DNA of 8,225 bases from positions 1 to 8,225 of the forward strand of contig NHET02000013.1 in assembly GCA_002170355.2 (NCBI GenBank). The letters run 5' to 3'. This DNA is from Gammaproteobacteria bacterium TMED92 (GTDB lineage: Bacteria > Pseudomonadota > Gammaproteobacteria > Pseudomonadales > Azotimanducaceae). Of the stretch, positions 4,158 through 8,225 are shown one piece after another. The notes below the pieces were generated by a model. That model made no database searches. It was not told the DNA's origin and saw nothing but the letters and a program-made list of their open reading frames with translations. Within the stretch, counting starts at the first letter, position 1. Each line of letters opens with the position of its first letter. The position numbers were made by a program, and so were the translations under genes.

Positions 4158-5672
4158 ATGTCGAATACAAAGTCGTTATCTACATACCAAATGGCTGCGT
4201 ACGGAGGCCCAGCGCTGCCATTGTCTATGGTTGGCCTACCCTTAGCAGTGTATCTAACGCCCGTCTACGCCGACTCAGCCGGCTTTGGCCTCAGCCTCGG
4301 TTTTGTTGGGTTAGTTCTTGCGCTGTCTCGAGTCTTCGACGGCCTTACTGATCCGATTATCGGCTTTATGTCAGACCGCATGAACACACGCTGGGGCCGG
4401 CGGCGTCCGTTCATTTTAATCGGCATGCCAATCTTCATGTTGGGGGTATGGCTATTGTGGATTCCACCAATAGAGTTTACCGACGTCACATTTCTCGGCC
4501 TTACCTTCAATATCGGCTATCCATACCTGCTTGGGGTGCTCGTTATCATGTACATCGGCGCGACGATTAAGGACGTGCCTTACTCAGCTTGGGGGGCGGA
4601 GCTCGCCCAGGGGTATAACGAGCGCACGCTCATTATGAGTTGGAAGGAAGCCTTTACGGTCACCGGTTCGCTAATCGGCGCAATGACGCCTGCTGTTATT
4701 GTTTTTTGGGGTTATACCAAACCCACAGACAACGTCTATTTCTTGACCATCGCCTTGGTCATCATCATGCCGATTCTCATATTCAATATGCTCGCAGTGG
4801 TGCCCGAGCATCAAGTGCAAGAGCGCAACAGCAAACGCCTGCCGCTGCGCGAGAGCTTCAAATACGTGTGGGCAAACGAACCCTACCGTAAGTTGGTGAT
4901 CATCTTTTTGTTCTCAACCATCGGTTCCGCGATGACCAACTCGCTGAGTTTTTTCTTTGTAAAACACGTTTTGCTCGCGGGCGATTTGTATGGCTTCTAC
5001 CTCGCTCCCTACTTTTTGTCACAGATTGTTGCCATACCGCTATGGTTTAAGTTGTCTGCAAGAGTGGGCAAACATCGCGCCACTATGGCGGCTATTTTTT
5101 GGTACTCACTGTGGTCTTGCTTCATTCCACTGATCGCTATTGCCCCTCAAGAATGGTTCCAGTCGATGGAGCTGAGCAAATTACTTGCGTTTCTACCAGA
5201 CAGCTGGATGGTTGGCTTGAACGCGCAATTCGAGGGCATACCCACTGGCAAGTTTGCACTGTTTATCGGGGTCATGTGCTTAAAAGGCAGTGCAATTGGT
5301 GCGTTGAGCGCCCTACCCTACGCAATGGCTGCGGACGTAATCGATTTGGACAGCGCCCAAACCGGCAAGCGCCAAGGCGGCGCGTACTTCAGCATTTGGA
5401 CCATGACCCGAAAGCTGGCTTACGCTTTAGGCCTTGTGGTCGGCACAACGGCAGCAACAATTGTCGGGTTTAACTCGCTGGCGGATCCGATCAATGATCC
5501 CAACAGCACCTACTCACTAATCTGGTTAGCCTGTCTTTATTCCATTGTGCCAGCCATATTTAAGTTTGTAGCGGTGCCTATGCTGTGGAACTACTCGTTG
5601 ACTGAGGACGAGTTGGCAAGAATTCAGGCCCAAATCGACGCCAAACAGGCACAGCCAAGCGCCAGCGCCTAA
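4158..5672 (+). CDS. GPH-family (MelB-like) cation symporter, major facilitator superfamily
   Basis: A 504-residue inner-membrane transporter with about twelve hydrophobic segments, of the glycoside-pentoside-hexuronide:cation symporter type (MFS_2). The signature after helix 2 reads SRVFDGLTDPIIGFMSDR followed by the basic WGRRRPF; D61 and D65 correspond to the cation-site Asp pair D55/D59 of E. coli MelB. KDVPYSAWGAEL (139-150) is the conserved helix 4 region. ALPYAMAADVIDLDSAQTGK continuing into RQGGAYFSIW is the late family signature (about 385-414). A loop of roughly 30 residues (about 333-362) before the tenth helix looks longer than usual. The start at 4158 is preferred for its ribosome site. 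It follows the PhyH gene by 59 bp and probably shares its mRNA. The substrate may be a sugar or related osmolyte but cannot be deduced. Confidence 0.9.
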   Translation: MSNTKSLSTYQMAAYGGPALPLSMVGLPLAVYLTPVYADSAGFGLSLGFVGLVLALSRVFDGLTDPIIGFMSDRMNTRWGRRRPFILIGMPIFMLGVWLLWIPPIEFTDVTFLGLTFNIGYPYLLGVLVIMYIGATIKDVPYSAWGAELAQGYNERTLIMSWKEAFTVTGSLIGAMTPAVIVFWGYTKPTDNVYFLTIALVIIMPILIFNMLAVVPEHQVQERNSKRLPLRESFKYVWANEPYRKLVIIFLFSTIGSAMTNSLSFFFVKHVLLAGDLYGFYLAPYFLSQIVAIPLWFKLSARVGKHRATMAAIFWYSLWSCFIPLIAIAPQEWFQSMELSKLLAFLPDSWMVGLNAQFEGIPTGKFALFIGVMCLKGSAIGALSALPYAMAADVIDLDSAQTGKRQGGAYFSIWTMTRKLAYALGLVVGTTAATIVGFNSLADPINDPNSTYSLIWLACLYSIVPAIFKFVAVPMLWNYSLTEDELARIQAQIDAKQAQPSASA

Positions 5673-5688
5673 TGCCAACCAAGACCGA

Positions 5689-5722
5689 GCGGCGCGGCAC
5701 TGCCAGCGCAGTTGTGCGCCGC
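5689..5722 (+). terminator. Possible G+C-rich termination hairpin after the symporter gene
   Basis: GCGGCGC (5689-5695) and GCGCCGC (5716-5722) are perfect 7-bp arms with a 20-nt loop, 17 bp past the symporter stop, in a convergent gap of about 100 bp. No U-tract follows (next CTAGTCGCT), so intrinsic termination would be weak. The adjoining GCGGCACTGCC (5694-5704) is also reverse-complemented at 5791-5801 inside the end of the opposing gene. Confidence 0.3.
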
Positions 5723-5754
5723 CTAGTCGCTCATTCGAAGTTGCGGTTGTGAGT

Positions 5755-5773
5755 GCAGGGTCGACAGACCTGC
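5755..5773 (-). terminator. Small hairpin directly after the YbjQ-family stop
   Basis: On either strand GCA, a bulged G and GGTC pair with GACC and TGC around GACA (5763-5766), giving a 7-bp stem with one bulge. It begins 3 nt after the TAG stop of the minus-strand gene. The following bases on the minus strand (ACTCACAACC) contain no T-run, so it is only a weak terminator candidate or an mRNA 3' end stabiliser. Confidence 0.25.
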
Positions 5774-5775
5774 TG

Positions 5776-6108
5776 CTAGCGCGTGCGCACGGCAGTGCCG
5801 CTTGCCACCAGAAACAACATCGATTTGCCGCCACCTGAAAACTCGCTGTAATCCAAGTCCACGCCGATGACCGCATCCGCCCCGAGCGCGTCTGCTTCAT
5901 CGCGCAGTTGCGACAAACATTCTTCTTTTAGATCACGCAAAACTTTTTGACTAGCAACGCTTTTGCCGCCAAAAAAATCACGAACGCCCGCGAACATATC
6001 TCTGAACACATTCATACCCATGACGCACTCAGACGTGATTACGTCGATGATTTCATAATCCTGACTGTTGGGTAGAGTGCCCGCGGTGGTTAGCTTTACT
6101 GATGCCAT
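5776..6108 (-). CDS. YbjQ/UPF0145-family protein (putative heavy-metal-binding domain)
   Basis: A 110-residue cytoplasmic protein, the usual full length of the YbjQ (UPF0145) family. Conserved features are the central RDMFAGVRDFFGGKSVASQK (36-55), the alternating charged helix LRDLKEECLSQLRDEADALG (57-76), then ADAVIGVDLDYSEF and the closing strand LFLVASGTAVRTR. Members form pentameric rings. The family is labelled as a putative metal-binding domain, but its biological role is not established. Only one or two Cys (C28, C64) are present, so a metal site cannot be claimed from sequence. AGAGAGGA (6113-6120) stands 4 nt before the ATG. It faces the symporter gene convergently and has no co-transcribed neighbour, so it appears to be a single-gene unit. 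Confidence 0.92.
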   Translation of the reverse strand: MASVKLTTAGTLPNSQDYEIIDVITSECVMGMNVFRDMFAGVRDFFGGKSVASQKVLRDLKEECLSQLRDEADALGADAVIGVDLDYSEFSGGGKSMLFLVASGTAVRTR

Positions 6109-6425
6109 ATTGTCCTCTCTGTAAATCGCTTATTGGCTCCCCGGCACTTAGTTTAGACGATAGGTTGTAACGCAAGAATACTTCTCGCGGACAACATTAG
6201 TGACACACCAGTCCGATGCCGTAACGACCGCACTCGACAAAAATACCGCTCAACATTGGTGCTTATAATTAGCGCTCTGACTCGTGCCAACCAGCGGGCA
6301 AAGAGATGTCACACCAACTAGCAAGTGAGCCTTTCTCACCACTGCTGGCGGCCCGCCCCATAGCAGCGTCTCGACGTCACTAGGCGACATAGTTATGTCG
6401 TTTAGGCGCTATGGCCGCGGGCAAG
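6109..6425. other. 317-bp spacer between two minus-strand genes
   Basis: This holds the upstream region of the YbjQ-family gene and the downstream region of the phosphoribosyltransferase gene. No convincing promoter for the YbjQ gene was seen; the best fragments are TTGCGT and TAAACT at a wrong distance. On the plus strand there is a consensus -10 (6264-6269), nested inverted repeats (6291-6348) and an 11-bp hairpin (6380-6405), listed separately as a possible small-RNA unit. No obvious terminator with a T-run follows the phosphoribosyltransferase gene. Confidence 0.5.
6264..6405 (+). ncRNA. Speculative small-RNA-like unit
   Basis: TATAAT (6264-6269) matches the -10 consensus exactly, but a -35 is poor (TCGACA at 6234-6239 is 24 bp away). 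Downstream, CCAGC (6291-6295) pairs with GCTGG (6344-6348) and encloses GTGAG-CCTTT-CTCAC (6325-6339). The region ends in CTAGGCGACAT-AGTT-ATGTCGTTTAG (6380-6405), an 11-bp stem on the plus strand with two G-U pairs. The G-U pairs make the fold better on the plus than on the minus strand. There is no terminal U-run, so termination is unexplained. A 25-codon ORF (6306-6383, MSHQLASEPFSPLLAARPIA...) with a weak AAAGAG could alternatively be read. Nothing identifies a known RNA family. Confidence 0.2.
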
Positions 6426-6986
6426 CTAACGTTGATCAAGCCGTTTCGATAGATCGCGCTGACCATGCAGTTGGTAATCGAGGATACTTGAGAGCCGATA
6501 TTCGTCTGCTAATCGCCTGGTCTTGGAGATTCGATTAAAGCCCAATACAGAAATTCCAGAAATTACCGCACCGCGCTTTTCTAACAATTTTATCAAACCT
6601 TTCAACTGGCCTCCGGTTTCGACCCAATCGTCAATCAACAAGACTCGATCACCACGGCTTACAAGTTGCTTATTTACTTCGAATGTACTCTTCTCACGAG
6701 TGTAATCAGTGAATTGATGCACTGCCACGTTCTGCCGGACGTTGGGCAACCGCCCAGCCTTACGAATAAGAATCAAACCCTTTTTTAATTCCGCGGCTAC
6801 CGCGGCACCTAAGACAAAACCCAGTGCTTCTGGACACGCTACTTTGTCGAAGGCGACTTCTCGATAAGGACGACTGAGGTCTAATACCAGCGAGCGAAAC
6901 ACCTTGGGGTCGGCAAATAGTGGCGTGAAATCGAGTTTTTTGGTGGCCCGGAAATCAATATGCTCTAAGTACTGATCCGGTCGCAT
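6426..6986 (-). CDS. APRT-like purine phosphoribosyltransferase (type I PRTase)
   Basis: A 186-residue cytoplasmic type I phosphoribosyltransferase, expected to join a nucleobase to PRPP and release pyrophosphate. The PRPP loop is R114-VLLIDDWVETGGQ (114-127), with both acidic residues D119-D120 and the TGG turn. RKAGRLP (75-81) is the segment typical of adenine phosphoribosyltransferases, and the order of elements and length match that family. The Trp inside DDWVETGG replaces the usual Leu of bacterial Apt (DDLLATGG), and the middle part (YTREKSTFEV) diverges from Apt, so this may be a paralogue with another base specificity. It starts 21 bp after the oxygenase stop with GGGAGGAG (6989-6996) just before the ATG, so the two are almost surely co-transcribed. 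The call is firm for the fold, moderate for purine and weak for adenine. Confidence 0.88.
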   Translation of the reverse strand: MRPDQYLEHIDFRATKKLDFTPLFADPKVFRSLVLDLSRPYREVAFDKVACPEALGFVLGAAVAAELKKGLILIRKAGRLPNVRQNVAVHQFTDYTREKSTFEVNKQLVSRGDRVLLIDDWVETGGQLKGLIKLLEKRGAVISGISVLGFNRISKTRRLADEYRLSSILDYQLHGQRDLSKRLDQR

Positions 6987-7007
6987 GGCTCCTCCCGCGG
7001 TGTTGTC

Positions 7008-8189
7008 TTAAGCGTTTGTTTTTTCTTTATAACGTTTGCCACGTTCCGCCGCTAATTTATAGGCTGCAGCAGTCTCCGCCTCGACCTCCGCGCGTTGGCG
7101 TTCACTCAATTCCTTAAACTCTTCTACCCACCAGCGCCTGGTAACCTGCGGAAATGTACCCATGCGGTTTACGCACGCATTAGCCCCACGATCTCTGCCC
7201 GCGTTATAACCCGCAGCACCTTCCGCAGCCGCTTCTGATTTACCAAACGGGATCAAATCTCCCTCCATTTTTGGAATCAGGAAATACGGCATTGATACTC
7301 GGGTTTCGCCGCGAGGGATTAACGTCGTGTTGACGCGATGTAACGTCGCCGAATAACGGCCCTCGCTGAGGTGCATCAGTGTGCCGCCGGTATTAACAAT
7401 CACCGACCCAGGAACAACCGGCACTGAGTAGTCGCCCGGCGCTGTTCTACACGTCACCGGCGCGTTCATCCATTGCCCTTCCCCAGCTACTACTTGAAGT
7501 CCTGGCCGATCGTTGATCAAAAGCGCAATGAACGGCGGGCCGTCAATGTGTGCGCCGACATTTTTGCTGTCAAATTTGGAGTACCAGTCTTTGACGTTGT
7601 CGCGCTCACCTTCAGCGAAGACGTCAAGGCTAAAATTGTGGTTTAAGCTGGCAGCTAAATCTGGGTCTGCAAAGTCGAAGTAGTTGCGAAACTCTGCGGG
7701 ATCTTCTCCCAACGATTCTACGATGAGTTCGCCTAGTGAGTGGGTCAACCGATGGTAGGTCAAATTTAACTCTTCGATTAGCGGTCGAAATCCCGGTAGC
7801 GAGTCGGTCTGAGGCCAGGTATTCGGCCCACGGAATAAACGTTTGTGGATCGGTTGCGACTTGTCGTCATGGGCACACAAAGGCTCTTGTTCGAAGCCGT
7901 ATTGGAAATTCTCGATGACTTGGCCGTGGCCTCGATCCGCAGGTGTCGGTAATGTGTAGCCGCGAAAATACGGTGTGTTGGAAATGTGTGCGGTTTTCTT
8001 AACGTCCATCGGCGCATCGAAAAACCCTCGGACTTCGCGGAATGCACGCTGCTGAAAGTCGTCGTTAAGCCCGGGCGCATTCGCCAATACCAAAAAACCG
8101 CATTCTGACAGCGCGTAACGCAAGTCACGCATGAACTTTTCGCGATTGTGGTCGAGATCCAGCCAATCCACTGTTGGGATCTCATTCAT
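7008..8189 (-). CDS. Isopenicillin-N-synthase-type 2OG-Fe(II) oxygenase
   Basis: A 393-residue enzyme with the N-terminal non-haem dioxygenase domain (IPTVDWLDLD, then a helical region with GFFDAPMDVKK) and the C-terminal double-stranded beta-helix. The iron ligands are H214-I-D216 in VGAHIDGPPF and H284 in SATLHRVNTT; R297-V-S299 is the RxS that binds 2-oxoglutarate. In classic isopenicillin N synthase the second His is at 270 and the RxS at 279-281. Here both gaps are longer, with an extra segment around CRTAPGDYSVPVVPGS. A charged, Ala/Glu-rich tail (about 355-393) probably forms a helix beyond the barrel. GAGG sits only 3 nt before the ATG, and an upstream frame seems to end across the start, which suggests coupling. 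The partner gene is a phosphoribosyltransferase, so a nucleobase or nucleoside-related substrate is conceivable; plant hormone-type or beta-lactam chemistry is not implied. Confidence 0.9.
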   Translation of the reverse strand: MNEIPTVDWLDLDHNREKFMRDLRYALSECGFLVLANAPGLNDDFQQRAFREVRGFFDAPMDVKKTAHISNTPYFRGYTLPTPADRGHGQVIENFQYGFEQEPLCAHDDKSQPIHKRLFRGPNTWPQTDSLPGFRPLIEELNLTYHRLTHSLGELIVESLGEDPAEFRNYFDFADPDLAASLNHNFSLDVFAEGERDNVKDWYSKFDSKNVGAHIDGPPFIALLINDRPGLQVVAGEGQWMNAPVTCRTAPGDYSVPVVPGSVIVNTGGTLMHLSEGRYSATLHRVNTTLIPRGETRVSMPYFLIPKMEGDLIPFGKSEAAAEGAAGYNAGRDRGANACVNRMGTFPQVTRRWWVEEFKELSERQRAEVEAETAAAYKLAAERGKRYKEKTNA

Positions 8190-8225
8190 GGGCCTCGACA
8201 GCGTCGTCGAGTCCGCTATTGAGTG
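8182..8225 (-). CDS. Probable 3' end of an upstream minus-strand gene (partial)
   Basis: The frame reads LNSGLDDAVEAHE and stops at TGA (8184-8182), overlapping the first eight bases of the oxygenase gene. The residues look like an acidic protein C-terminus, and such short stop-start overlaps are common inside operons. It would also explain why the oxygenase has only a marginal ribosome site. Only 13 codons are visible and another frame is open as well, so this is a suggestion; the function is unknown. Confidence 0.35.
   Translation of the reverse strand, partial: LNSGLDDAVEAHE

Noticed and set aside
6306..6383. 25-codon plus-strand ORF in the spacer right of the YbjQ-family gene
   Set aside because: The ribosome site is weak, it is very short and matches no known small protein. 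It is kept only as an alternative reading of the small-RNA-like unit.

Overview
The window looks like chromosomal DNA of a marine, proteorhodopsin-bearing proteobacterium, most likely a gammaproteobacterium of moderate G+C (SAR92 or OM60/NOR5-like). This is inferred from the proteorhodopsin type, its linkage to carotenoid genes and the flanking families; no 16S or other marker is present, so the assignment is soft. No CRISPR array, insertion sequence, complete tRNA or rRNA gene was seen.

Left part (1-1787, minus strand): a retinal photosystem operon read right to left. It runs proteorhodopsin (blue-tuned by its Gln at the spectral switch), then crtE (polyprenyl/GGPP synthase), then the first 21 codons of crtI (phytoene desaturase), which runs off the window. 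Its logic is GGPP to phytoene to lycopene, on to beta-carotene and retinal (later genes outside the window), the chromophore of the pump. A perfect 10-bp hairpin separates the rhodopsin from the biosynthetic genes, and crtE and crtI share one base (TGATG). CrtE has an intact first Asp-rich motif but a degenerate second one.

Divergent spacer (1788-2462): about 675 bp with no convincing long gene. It holds a possible 47-codon ORF with a Shine-Dalgarno sequence upstream of the rhodopsin, a cluster of TTAGTG-type boxes forming mutually exclusive hairpins, two TGACA/TGTCA dyads, a short tRNA T-arm-like motif and an AT-rich candidate promoter.

Middle part (2463-5672, plus strand): a probable three-gene operon of a nitroreductase-fold flavoprotein, a PhyH-type Fe(II)/2-oxoglutarate dioxygenase and a GPH-family (MelB-like) cation symporter. 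Together they suggest uptake and oxidative/reductive modification of an unidentified small molecule.

Right part (5776-8225, minus strand): a stand-alone YbjQ/UPF0145 protein, a 317-bp spacer with a possible small-RNA-like unit on the plus strand, then a tight pair (21-bp gap) of an isopenicillin-N-synthase-type 2OG-Fe(II) oxygenase and an APRT-like phosphoribosyltransferase. The pair may act on a nucleobase. The extreme right edge probably holds the last codons of another minus-strand gene that overlaps the oxygenase start.

Most content belongs to known families. The less ordinary signals are the altered CrtE motif, the structured divergent spacer, the oxygenase-phosphoribosyltransferase pair, and the uncharacterised nitroreductase-PhyH-symporter trio.
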